Positions 9,628 to 19,082 of a stretch of DNA of 35,349 nucleotides are shown piece after piece. Source of the stretch: an uncultured Algisphaera sp. GTDB lineage: Bacteria > Planctomycetota > Phycisphaerae > Phycisphaerales > Phycisphaeraceae. Position 1 is the stretch's first letter. Every line of letters starts with the position of its first letter. Where the stretch lies: assembly GCA_938015655.1 (NCBI GenBank), contig CALLPP010000060.1, forward strand, positions 1-35,349, written 5' to 3'. The notes under the pieces are model-generated. The model was given only the letters and a program-made list of their open reading frames with translations, had not been told where the DNA came from and did not search any database. Position numbers and translations under genes: made by a program.

Positions 9628-10680
9628 TCAAACCCTTCCCGGCTCTGAAGCTTCCAACCAGACGTAAGGGTGAGAAAACCGCTGCCCCGCGGCCGTCTCC
9701 ACGATGTTCTGCGCATACAGCCGGTTGTTCATCTCTTGGTGAAAAAACGCTCGCGTGCGCGCTGCACGCTCGCGCCGCTCATCATCGGCCTGCGCAAAAT
9801 ACGCGATCTTCTCCCGCAGGTCGTCCACGTCCGCGTAGTACACCGCGCTGTCTTCGGGCAGCAGAGTCTGAAAACCATTGTCTTGGTGGGTGATCACCAA
9901 AAGGCCGTTGCCCGCCAGCTGGGCCATCCGGGCCGAGGAATACCAGGCGTGGCCCTCGTCCCGGTTCAGGTTCAAGCCCATGGCCGACCGGCTCAGCACC
10001 CGGTCGTACGCCCGGCCCCAGACCGCCGGCGTGCCAAACAGGCCGAACGTATCGAAACGCACGTCCGGCGGAAGCTGCTCCTTCAACGCCCGCAGCACCT
10101 GTTCCCGGCGGGTGTGCTTGGTTGCGTTGCCGCAGAACACCAGGTCCCGGTCCAGCTCATCCCCAGCCTGCTGCGAGACGTCAAAACGCTCGATCGCCGG
10201 ATCCACCGGGTTGGGCATGTGGAACAGCCGGTCCTTGAAATCGGGGAAGAATTCATCCAGGGTCGGTTTACCCGTGGACACAAACAAAAAATCGCAGCAG
10301 GCCGCCCGCCGGCGGATGCGCTCCACGTTGCTGGGCACAAACAACGGGTCGTTGTTCAGATCGATCAGCGGCACCCCGTGCCGCCGCTTAAGGCGCCGCA
10401 GCGTGGCGTCGGTGATCAGGTCCGCGTGCCCGGTCATGATCATCGTCGGCTCGAACGCCTCGGCGGTCTCAAGCAACCGCCGGTTGGCCTTGCCCCGGCC
10501 CAGATCACGCCAGCCGAAGGGCGCCTCGAAGGCGGCCACATCGCGGTCGCTGAAAAACAACACGTCGTGGCCGTTCTGGATCAGCCCCCGGTGCAGCTTG
10601 TTGAACCAGCTCACCCGCGTGTGGCCGTAGCGCCGCAGCTGGGCAAAACCAATAAGCAAGATGCGTTCGAACGTCGGCAT
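9628..10680 (-). CDS. CgeB-like glycosyltransferase
   Basis: MPTFERILLIGFAQLRRYGHTRVSWFNKLHRGLIQNGHDVLFF...GLNLNRDEGHAWYSSARMAQLAGNGLLVITHQDNGFQTLLPEDSAVYYAD (C-terminal Glyco_trans_1_2-like). Confidence 0.75.
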   Translation of the reverse strand: MPTFERILLIGFAQLRRYGHTRVSWFNKLHRGLIQNGHDVLFFSDRDVAAFEAPFGWRDLGRGKANRRLLETAEAFEPTMIMTGHADLITDATLRRLKRRHGVPLIDLNNDPLFVPSNVERIRRRAACCDFLFVSTGKPTLDEFFPDFKDRLFHMPNPVDPAIERFDVSQQAGDELDRDLVFCGNATKHTRREQVLRALKEQLPPDVRFDTFGLFGTPAVWGRAYDRVLSRSAMGLNLNRDEGHAWYSSARMAQLAGNGLLVITHQDNGFQTLLPEDSAVYYADVDDLREKIAYFAQADDERRERAARTRAFFHQEMNNRLYAQNIVETAAGQRFSHPYVWLEASEPGRV

Positions 10681-10911
10681 AAACAGAGGATAATAGAAAC
10701 CACCCAAGCCGAACCCCGGCGTCGCTCACGACCCCCGGGTCAGCCCTTGCCCCCGTCACCGGGCCGGCGGCGACGCTCCAAACCCCAGATTCGACTATTC
10801 TCCCTCAAACAACGGTGCCCGCATCACACGATGCAAATCCATTTTTTTGTACGAAGCCACGAACGGCCCCGCCGCCTTCTATTCGCAACACCCCGTCGGG
10901 AGCGTGAGACA

Positions 10912-11961
10912 ATGCGCGTCATGCATGTGATGGCAGGTGCGGCCGAAGGCGGCGCCGAAAATATTATGCTGGAGTCGGTGTGTGCCCTGGCGGACGCAGG
11001 CCTCGAACAGCACGTCATCACCCGGCCGCACAACCCGTTCCGACTGGAAACGTTCGCCGGCCTGGGCATCGGCTGCACAACCTGTTCTTTCAACCTGCGT
11101 TGGCCTTTCCCCACCCGGAAAAAAGTTCGCGAGGCCATCCAGCGTTTCCAACCCGACGTTATCGAGTACTGGATGGGCCGGGCCGGGCAGTTTGCGGTAG
11201 CCGAACACCGGTCGCGCTCGTTGGCCTGGTACGGCGGGTACTACAAGCTTGAACGCTTTGTCAACTGTGAGTGGCACATTGGCTTGACCAAAGACCTGCT
11301 ACGGCACATCCGCGGCCAGGGGGTGGCCGAAGACCGCTCGCTGATCGTGCACACCTACGCCAACTTCGAAGACGCCACGCCGACCGACCGCGACAGCCTC
11401 GACACCCCCCCAGACGCACCGGTCGCCCTCGCCCTCGCTCGGCTGCACGAGAAAAAAGGCCTTGATACCCTGCTGGACGCCACGCAGCAGGTCCCAGGCC
11501 TCTACGTCTGGATTGCCGGCGACGGGCCGCTGGAAGCAGCATTAAAACAGCAGGCCCACGCGCTAGGTCTGGAAGACCGGGTGCGCTTCTTGGGCTGGCG
11601 CAACGACCGGGGCTCCCTGCTGGCTGCCTGCGACTTCGTCGCCTTTCCCTCCCGCTACGAACCGTTCGGCACCGTGACCGTTGATGCCTGGGCCGCCAAC
11701 AAGCCACTCGTCGCCGCCGACGCGGTCGGCCCGGCCGCTTACGTAGAAGACGGGGTTTCGGGGCTCATGGTTCCCAAGAACGACGTCGAAGCCCTGGCCC
11801 GGGCCATGCGCCGCGTGGTCGAAGAAGAGGGGCTGGCCGCAAAGCTCGTTGCCGGCGGACAAGCGGCCTACCAGGCGCAGTTTACGCAAGAAGCTTTCGT
11901 ACGCGACCAGATCGCCGCCTACGAGCGTGTGATCGCCGCGGACCAGCGCACGCAGGCCTAG
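10912..11961 (+). CDS. glycosyltransferase family 4
   Basis: MRVMHVMAGAAEGGAENIMLESV...VALALARLHEKKGLDTLLDA...PSRYEPFGTVTVDAWAANKPLVAADAVGPAAYVEDGVSGLMVPKND; the longer ORF from 9670 is an antisense extension. Confidence 0.9.
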   Translation: MRVMHVMAGAAEGGAENIMLESVCALADAGLEQHVITRPHNPFRLETFAGLGIGCTTCSFNLRWPFPTRKKVREAIQRFQPDVIEYWMGRAGQFAVAEHRSRSLAWYGGYYKLERFVNCEWHIGLTKDLLRHIRGQGVAEDRSLIVHTYANFEDATPTDRDSLDTPPDAPVALALARLHEKKGLDTLLDATQQVPGLYVWIAGDGPLEAALKQQAHALGLEDRVRFLGWRNDRGSLLAACDFVAFPSRYEPFGTVTVDAWAANKPLVAADAVGPAAYVEDGVSGLMVPKNDVEALARAMRRVVEEEGLAAKLVAGGQAAYQAQFTQEAFVRDQIAAYERVIAADQRTQA

Positions 11962-12015
11962 ACAAACGGCACCCAGCGGCGCCCCCGCGGCCGGGGAAAG
12001 CGGCCTCACCAAGCC

Positions 12016-12648
12016 ATGCACCAAACCTTAGCCCTGAAAGACCAAGAACCCCTGTCTTTTGGTACGACCAAAGAGGTTTACCAACACCCCGCCGATCCGT
12101 CCCTGCTGATTAAGGTGGTTAAAGAATCTTCCGGACGCCACCGACCCCCTGCGGGTCTGTTGCGTCGCGTGGGTCACTACCACGAATACATCACTGAAAT
12201 CATCGAATACCTCGCGACAAAAAACGTTGCCCCAGAAAACGCCCGCTACCTCGAAACCATCGTCGGCCTCGCCGATACCGACCTGGGCGTCGGCCTGGTG
12301 GTCAAAGCGATCACCACCCGGGAAGGTGATTTGGCCCCCACGCTCGCGCAGCTGGTCGCAAAAAACGGTCTGTCCGAAGTCCAATCCGACGCGCTGGATT
12401 CCATTCTTATGTGGGTTTCGTGCACCAACGTCATCGTGCGCGACTTCTCCATGAACAACCTTCTATGGGATGAGCAAACGAATCACTTTGTGATCATCGA
12501 TGGCGTGGGTGCCAAGCCGGCTTATTCACTGCGACCGCTGTGGCGACGGTACAACATTCACGCCAACCGCAAAAAGATAAACAAACTAAAATCGCGTATC
12601 CACAACGTGATGCGGGCCCGTAGCCCTGCGCCCCAAAGCCGGCAATAA
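12016..12648 (+). CDS. YrbL/PhoP-regulatory-network family kinase-fold protein
   Basis: FGTTKEVYQHPADPSLLIKVVKES...VIVRDFSMNNLLWDEQTNHFVIIDGVG (YrbL-type catalytic-loop and DG motifs). Confidence 0.78.
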   Translation: MHQTLALKDQEPLSFGTTKEVYQHPADPSLLIKVVKESSGRHRPPAGLLRRVGHYHEYITEIIEYLATKNVAPENARYLETIVGLADTDLGVGLVVKAITTREGDLAPTLAQLVAKNGLSEVQSDALDSILMWVSCTNVIVRDFSMNNLLWDEQTNHFVIIDGVGAKPAYSLRPLWRRYNIHANRKKINKLKSRIHNVMRARSPAPQSRQ

Positions 12649-12852
12649 ACCAGCAGGCGCGGCGCCAATAAACTTGCGCCCCGGCAGGGCAGCCGCTCTG
12701 GCAGAGAACCCAGGCGGCGGAGGCTCTACAAGGCAGGCATCCTTTGCATCGCGGGCCCGTCTGGACTTGGCGCCCCCTGCTTGACCACCGCCACCGCGGC
12801 GCCCGGCCGGGTCAAACTGAACGCCGTTGGGCGCCCCCCTTTCCGAACCCCC

Positions 12853-13527
12853 ATGCTGAATCTTTCCTCACACGAGCCTTTTGCGATCGGTGGGCGGCGC
12901 GCGTGCTACGTCGCCCCGGACGCCCCGGATCAGTGCGTGAAGGTCTTGCGGGCCGACCGCTCCACCCGGGCACGCCTGTCCGGAAACTCTTGGGTTCCCG
13001 CGGCCTGGCGCCGGGCGTACGACAACAACGCCGACGAGCAGCACGCGTTGGAGTCTTTGCAGCGGCGGCTGGGGCCCGGGATCACGTCACAGCACCTGCC
13101 GCTGTGCCACGGCGTGTGCGCGACCGATCTGGGCCCGGGCCTCCGGCTGGACCTGATCCGCGACCCGGACGGGGCGATCTCGCGCGACCTGAGACACCAC
13201 GCGCGGGCCGGCGCCCGGGCGGCGGAGTTCCGTCCGGCGTTCGAGGCTTTTGGCGCTTGGTTGCTGGAGCACCGGGTGATGACCCGGGTGCTGCACGACC
13301 ACAACCTGGTGGCGCAGAAACAGGCCGGTGGCGGGTGGCGGCTGGTGCTGATCGACGGGATCGGCGACCGGGCGTGGATCCCGCTGCGCCGCTGGGTGGC
13401 CCCCGCGGCGCGGCGCGCGGTGCGGCAAAGGCTGGCGACCGGCTGGCCCCGCATCGAGGAACGCTTCGCGCGGGCGGCTCAACCCGCCGCGGACTCGGCC
13501 CCCTCGGTGCCGACCAGCCCCGCGTAG
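12853..13527 (+). CDS. second YrbL-family kinase-fold protein
   Basis: FAIGGRRACYVAPDAPDQCVKVLRADRS...VMTRVLHDHNLVAQKQAGGGWRLVLIDGIGDRAWIPLRRW. Confidence 0.72.
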   Translation: MLNLSSHEPFAIGGRRACYVAPDAPDQCVKVLRADRSTRARLSGNSWVPAAWRRAYDNNADEQHALESLQRRLGPGITSQHLPLCHGVCATDLGPGLRLDLIRDPDGAISRDLRHHARAGARAAEFRPAFEAFGAWLLEHRVMTRVLHDHNLVAQKQAGGGWRLVLIDGIGDRAWIPLRRWVAPAARRAVRQRLATGWPRIEERFARAAQPAADSAPSVPTSPA

Positions 13528-14606
13528 ACCGCCAGGGTTTTCTCGCACATCGCCGCCAGGCTAAAGGGCCCCACCCCACCGGGCACCGGCGGGGCGCCCC
13601 GGGCGTGCCAGCCGACCAAGATTTCTTCGGCGTGGTCCAGGTCGAGCGGCCGCACCAGTCCCGCGGGATACAAAGCTTCCAGCTGCTCTTGTACGCCGCC
13701 ATGGGCGTAGCCCAGCGTCGGCACGCCCAGGCTCAAGGCCTCGAGCGTCACCCGCCCAAACGCCTCTGGGTCTTTCGACAACGAGATCACGGCATCGGAC
13801 ACCGCCAGCACCTCGCGTAGGTCGTCGCGGTGCCCCAAAAAACTCACCGCATCGGCCAGCCCGCGCTCCGACGCCACGGACCGCAGCGCGTCGAAAAATC
13901 CCTGGCGGCGTGGGTGAGGGCCCCCGGCGATCAGCCCGTGGACCGGCACGCCGCGACCCCGAAGCCGCGCCACCAGGTCGAGAAACTCGGCCTGACCCTT
14001 CCAGCCGGTCACCCGGCCCGGCAGCGTAAGCAGGTAATCCTTGGGCCGGGCCTCGCGGATCTTGGCCGCCGGGCTGCCGGCAGGCGCACGGTGCCCCGTC
14101 GGCATCGCTTCAGGGTCCACCCCGCGGTGGATCACCTTGAGACGCGATTCGGGGCACCGTGGGTAGTGCTCCCGCACATAGCCATGCACCGCTTGGGACA
14201 CGCACACCACCGCTTCGCCGAAGGTCATCACCGCGGAGTACGCGTTCACCGAGTAAAAGCCGTGAACCGTGGACACCAGCCGGGGGCGCTGCTTCCGCGG
14301 CAGGCTGCGCCACGCCAGATAGACCAGCCACGCGGGCACGCGCGAGCGCACGTGCACCACGTCGGGCCGCTCGCGCCGCATCCACGACCGCAGCTTCGGG
14401 ATCGCCGGCAGCGAGCGTGGGGATTTGCGATGAACCGGCAAAAGGGTGTGCGTGGACCCCTCGTCTTCCAACCGCTGCACCTGGCGCCCGCCCGCGGAAA
14501 TCACGTGCGACGCGTGCCCTTGGCCAACCAGAAAACGTCCCAGTTCCAGCGTCCCCCGCTCCACGCCGCCCGCGTTGAGCTCGGGCAATACCTGCAACAC
14601 TTTCAT
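13479..14606 (-). CDS. glycosyltransferase family 4
   Basis: MKVLQVLPELNAGGVERGTLELGRFLVGQGH...RVTGWKGQAEFLDLVARL...LSKDPEAFGRVTLEALSLGVPTLGYAHGGVQEQL; tail overlaps the convergent YrbL gene by 49 nt. Confidence 0.9.
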   Translation of the reverse strand: MKVLQVLPELNAGGVERGTLELGRFLVGQGHASHVISAGGRQVQRLEDEGSTHTLLPVHRKSPRSLPAIPKLRSWMRRERPDVVHVRSRVPAWLVYLAWRSLPRKQRPRLVSTVHGFYSVNAYSAVMTFGEAVVCVSQAVHGYVREHYPRCPESRLKVIHRGVDPEAMPTGHRAPAGSPAAKIREARPKDYLLTLPGRVTGWKGQAEFLDLVARLRGRGVPVHGLIAGGPHPRRQGFFDALRSVASERGLADAVSFLGHRDDLREVLAVSDAVISLSKDPEAFGRVTLEALSLGVPTLGYAHGGVQEQLEALYPAGLVRPLDLDHAEEILVGWHARGAPPVPGGVGPFSLAAMCEKTLAVYAGLVGTEGAESAAG

Positions 14607-14788
14607 GGTAAATATCCAAAGGTTGGCCAGTGTCACCGCGCAGCTCCCGGGCCGGGCTGAAGCGGGCGCACCGCAGACAGGCGCACCACGATAGCCGCAG
14701 CCGGTCCACACCGGCTCTGGTCACACCGCACGCCGAACCGCGTGCGGCCCGGCCAACCCGCGGACGGAGGCTGCTAGACTCGCCGGTC

Positions 14789-15748
14789 GTGCAGACGCCA
14801 ACTGACTCCGACTCCGACACCCGCCCTGTGTGGTGGTTTACCGACGGCAAACCGGGCCACGTTTCACAAGTCCACGGTCTGCTCAACGCCTTGCGTGTGC
14901 GGCAGGACGTCGAGCTCACCACCGTCGATTGCGCCCCCAGCGCCCGGCCTCTGAAACTGCCCCCAACTCCTAAGCAGACACCGTTGCTGCTCGGGGCCGG
15001 GCGGGCCACCCACCGCCCCCTGCTCACCGCCAAGCGGGTCACCGGTGGCTTGGCGGTCGTGCTTATGAACCCGGTTGGACCCACCGGCCGCCACAAGCGA
15101 GGCTTCGACCTCAAAGTGATCCCGGAACACGACGGCGTGGCGCCGCACGATGGGGTGATCCTCACCGTCGGCGCACTCAACCCCCTGACCGCCGAGGGGC
15201 CCCACGCCCCGGATCACGGCGTCATGCTAATCGGCGGACCCTCGCGCCGCTTCGGCTGGGACGCCCAAGGCACCCTCGAAAACCTCCGGGACGTGATCAA
15301 ACGCAGCCCCGGTGTTCACCAATGGGCGGCGACCAGTTCGCGCCGCACCCCCGCGGCGTTTCTCGACGCCATGGCGCAGCTAAAACCTGCCGTCTCGTTC
15401 ACCCCGGCCGCCGACACGCCGGCGGGCTGGGTGGGGCAACAGCTGGCCCGGTCCCAGACCGCCTGGGTGACCGAAGACAGCGTGTCAATGGTCTTCGAAG
15501 CCCTGACCGCCGGATGCCGCGTGGGCCTGCTGCCCGTGCCCCGCAGACGGGGGCTCGCCCAGCGGCTGCTGGGCCGCGGCCCGGGGCGGGTGGTTGCCGG
15601 TGCCCAACGGCTGATCAGCGACGGCCGTGTGACGCGCTACCAAGACTGGCGAGGGGGCCAGGCGCTACCTCCCCCCCGCCCTCTGGCCGAAGCCCAGCGG
15701 GTGGCCCGGCTTGTGTTGGAGCAGTGGAACGCCCATGCGCTGGCCTGA
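14789..15748 (+). CDS. ELM1/GtrOC1 (DUF1022-type) family protein
   Basis: VWWFTDGKPGHVSQVHGLLNAL...LMNPVGPTGRHKRGFDLKVIPEHDGV...AWVTEDSVSMVFEALTAGCRVGLLPVPR; GTG start proposed. Confidence 0.78.
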   Translation: MQTPTDSDSDTRPVWWFTDGKPGHVSQVHGLLNALRVRQDVELTTVDCAPSARPLKLPPTPKQTPLLLGAGRATHRPLLTAKRVTGGLAVVLMNPVGPTGRHKRGFDLKVIPEHDGVAPHDGVILTVGALNPLTAEGPHAPDHGVMLIGGPSRRFGWDAQGTLENLRDVIKRSPGVHQWAATSSRRTPAAFLDAMAQLKPAVSFTPAADTPAGWVGQQLARSQTAWVTEDSVSMVFEALTAGCRVGLLPVPRRRGLAQRLLGRGPGRVVAGAQRLISDGRVTRYQDWRGGQALPPPRPLAEAQRVARLVLEQWNAHALA

Positions 15749-15811
15749 TACGGCGCCCAAGTTCCTGCCCCCGCGAAACCCGCGGCAACCCACCGCGGGC
15801 GCCGCCCCCCC

Positions 15812-15973
15812 TAAAGCACCGCATCAGATTATCTGACCCGCTGACGCCAGCGGAATGCGGCTCCCACAAGGAGGTTGAAACAAGCAATCCCAAAAAGTTG
15901 CCGATGAAAACCGACACCGCGGGGGCGACATCTTGCAAGGCGGGACGGTTAAATAATGTGGCGCGGTGCTTTA
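15812..15973. mobile_element. MITE-like element copy B with 11-bp terminal inverted repeats
   Basis: TAAAGCACCGC (15812-15822) and GCGGTGCTTTA (15963-15973) are perfect reverse complements; internal sequence matches copy A at 8474-8590; no transposase. Confidence 0.6.
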
Positions 15974-17032
15974 AGTTTCCAACTGCTTGGTCACGCGTCT
16001 TTTTTTCTTCTTTTTTTCCACCTTGTCCACCGGCGGTGGGTTCTCTAGCCGGGCCATCAACGCGTCATCCATCCACGGCAGGTCTTCGAGCTTGCGGCGT
16101 AGCCCCCCGGGGATGGGCTTACCCAGCTGTTCGTGGCGAGGGCGGTGCTTCCAGCGCCGGTGGGTCCACAAGAACTGGTCGGGCCGCAGCCGCACCATGC
16201 GCTCAATCGCCCGGCAGTAGCGTGCGGTGATGTAGTAGAGCGGGTCTTCTCGGGACTCCCACTCTTCGGGGTGAATGATGTCCGAAGTGCCGACTTCAAA
16301 GCGAAAGTTCCCGGGCAGCCGGTGCCCATAGCCGATGATGATTGGCGTGCGGTAGTTCATGGCCAGCAGGCCAATGCTCTTGTACGTGCTCGCCAGACGG
16401 CCGAAAAACGGTACAAAAACACCTTTAGAACCCGCGTTTTGATCGGCCGTAAAGGCCAGCAGCCCGCCGTTTTCCAGCACCGAGGTCATCCGCTGGGTCG
16501 CGTCAAACTTGGTGACGATGCGCATGCCGTGCCGCTCACGAATACCCAGCAACCAGTCGTTGATCAGCCGGTTGTCCAGCGGCCGGGCGATCGTGCTGGT
16601 GTGGTAACCCAGCATCGCCAAGAAGTACCCCAGCACCTCCCAGTTGCCCAAGTGAGCGCCCAATAAAATCCGGGGCCCGTCGGCATTCAGCACGTCGATC
16701 GCCGGCCCCAGCTCGCGGGTCTCAATGTGGTCGCGCCAGCTGTCGGCGTTGAGGACCTGCGGGGTCTGCAACACCTCAAACGCCAGCTGCATCAGGCTCC
16801 GCGTCGATTCACGGGCGCAGTCCGCCACCTGCTGCTCGGTCCACTCCGGAAAACAAATTCGGATGTGGTACCGAGCCCGCATCCGGTGTTTGTGGTCAAA
16901 GCGGTCAAATAGATCACCGATTCGCACAGCCATACGCTGATTGGCGCCGGGCGGAAACGAGGTTGCGGCCGCGGATAACAACCGCGCCGCAACGTATTCA
17001 AACTTCTCGTAGAGGGGGCCGCGTTTCGCCAT
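15971..17032 (-). CDS. lysophospholipid/lipid A acyltransferase (LpxL/HtrB family)
   Basis: ILLGAHLGNWEVLGYFLAMLGY (HX4D/E-type motif), LLAFTADQNAGSKGVFVPFFGRLAST, RPDQFLWTHRRWKHRP. Confidence 0.9.
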   Translation of the reverse strand: MAKRGPLYEKFEYVAARLLSAAATSFPPGANQRMAVRIGDLFDRFDHKHRMRARYHIRICFPEWTEQQVADCARESTRSLMQLAFEVLQTPQVLNADSWRDHIETRELGPAIDVLNADGPRILLGAHLGNWEVLGYFLAMLGYHTSTIARPLDNRLINDWLLGIRERHGMRIVTKFDATQRMTSVLENGGLLAFTADQNAGSKGVFVPFFGRLASTYKSIGLLAMNYRTPIIIGYGHRLPGNFRFEVGTSDIIHPEEWESREDPLYYITARYCRAIERMVRLRPDQFLWTHRRWKHRPRHEQLGKPIPGGLRRKLEDLPWMDDALMARLENPPPVDKVEKKKKKRRVTKQLET

Positions 17033-17151
17033 AGACCGTTAAAGACCGTCACAAGAACCGGGCCGCGCCAGCCCGGCTTCACGCGGGCGGTGCAGCGCAT
17101 AAAAAGACCCGCCGATGGGCGGGCACGGTGCGGAATACAACCGCCGGAGGA

Positions 17152-18429
17152 TTAACGCTCGTAGTAGCCCACAAGGTCTAAAAAGCGACTTTGGTTCAGC
17201 ACCGGGATACCCAGGCCCTGGGCCTTGCCCAGCAGGTCTTGGTAGGCCTGAAAATTTTCTAATTCAACACGAAACTCTCTCATCAAAATCAGGTCCAGCT
17301 CATCGTCGGGCTTGTCGGGATAGGCCGGCTCGGATCCGAGTACCAGATAGTCGGTGTCGAAACTCAGCGCGTCCACCAGCTCGCCTCCCGCCAGGCTCAC
17401 GATGGTTTCGATGCGCTCACGGTCACCGATCTCGGACTTGCCGTCGTAGTCCAAGTCGTACTGACCGTACACATGGAAAGAGAACGTTCGGTTGGGGTCG
17501 TAAACCACGTTCACTAGCACGTCCCCCTCGTCGATTCGGGCCCGGGCGTTGCGGCTGACAATCCGCCCCACCGACTTGTCCGAGTCCACGTTGATGATCT
17601 CGACGATGGCCTTGCCCTGAGCCTGGGCATCGCTGAGCTTCACCAGGTCGTCGGCATCGAACACATTAAAAGCCATGCCCAGACGCAGACCGTGCTGACG
17701 GCCGATGTCCAAGAAGACTTTTTGTTCGTTGGTGTTTTGAGCAACCACCCGTGCATCGGGCAGTGTGACCGCGGGGCTTTCCACCACCGCGCCCCGCAGA
17801 CCGTCGATGGTCGTTTTCAGTTCGCGGTTGGCATCGCTGGCCGATGCCAGCTGGCCGCTGAGGTCGTCCAGCTGCTTCTGCTTCTCTTCAAACAGCCGCT
17901 TGCTGCTGGTGTCCAGCCCCGCAATCTGCTCGTCGATCAGGCGGTTGAGCCGCTGGTTCTCGGCGCTCACTGCTTGAACCTTGCCGGTCAGCGCATCGAC
18001 CTCAACGCGCAAGGCCGCTTCCAGGTCTGCCTTGGATTTCTGGGCTTCGACATAGTCGGCCTGGGCCGTCGAGGCGGCTTCGGACTGAGCCCTGAACGCA
18101 TTCTCGGAGATCTCCAGCTTGCTGGTCACCGCCTGCAGTTCGCCCTGCAGCGACTGGCTCTGGTTGCGAAGCGATTGGACTTCGGCCAGCAGCTTACCCA
18201 CCAGCGTGCCACCACCCTCGCGGGCTTGGATCTCGTCGACGGTGGCGCTGTTGCGTTCGCCGGCGTTGATGACTTGGTTCAGTTCCGACTCTGCTGCGGC
18301 CCGGTCTTGTTGATACTTGCCGGTCTGGCTATAGAGAATGATGGACAGCAAAAGGAAGATGAACGAGGCCACCCCGAACACCACCATGCCCACCGTAGAG
18401 CCATTGTTATTGGATCGGACGCGTGCCAT
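17152..18429 (-). CDS. membrane-anchored coiled-coil hypothetical protein
   Basis: MARVRSNNNGSTVGMVVFGVASFIFLLLSIILYSQTGKYQ: one N-terminal TM helix followed by coiled coil and a globular C-terminal part. Confidence 0.7.
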   Translation of the reverse strand: MARVRSNNNGSTVGMVVFGVASFIFLLLSIILYSQTGKYQQDRAAAESELNQVINAGERNSATVDEIQAREGGGTLVGKLLAEVQSLRNQSQSLQGELQAVTSKLEISENAFRAQSEAASTAQADYVEAQKSKADLEAALRVEVDALTGKVQAVSAENQRLNRLIDEQIAGLDTSSKRLFEEKQKQLDDLSGQLASASDANRELKTTIDGLRGAVVESPAVTLPDARVVAQNTNEQKVFLDIGRQHGLRLGMAFNVFDADDLVKLSDAQAQGKAIVEIINVDSDKSVGRIVSRNARARIDEGDVLVNVVYDPNRTFSFHVYGQYDLDYDGKSEIGDRERIETIVSLAGGELVDALSFDTDYLVLGSEPAYPDKPDDELDLILMREFRVELENFQAYQDLLGKAQGLGIPVLNQSRFLDLVGYYER

Positions 18430-18595
18430 AAAACAAGACTCCGTGGGACCGGTGAACGAGAGGCCGTTAGGGCCGGGTGAGGAACCGTCAGTGTCGGCCC
18501 CCCGCCAGACCTCGTCAAGCGGTGTGCTCGCCAAACCCCACCTCAGCCCCCGATAACCGCTGGTTGCGAGCGAAATTCTCTGCCGCGCAGCAAAG

Positions 18596-18623
18596 CACCC
18601 GGGGGCGTCAACGCCTCCGGGTG
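18596..18623 (-). terminator. hairpin downstream of RNase P RNA
   Basis: Minus-strand CACCCGGAGGCGT-TG-ACGCCCCCGGGTG, 13-bp arms with one mismatch, 10 nt past the rnpB 3' end; no U-tract. Confidence 0.5.
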
Positions 18624-18632
18624 CCGTACAAA

Positions 18633-19075
<443 letters not shown>

Positions 19076-19082
19076 CAGACGT

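Noticed and set aside
9670-10911. N-terminal 414 aa of the 763-aa plus-strand ORF
   Set aside because: Antisense to the CgeB-like gene; real GT4 start is the ATG at 10912.
15615-15938. Possible conserved peptide encoded in repeat copies A and B (minus frame ...SSATFWDCLFQPPCGSRIPLASAGQ)
   Set aside because: Differences between copies occur at all three codon positions with many non-conservative changes and no third-position bias; better explained as a non-coding repeat.
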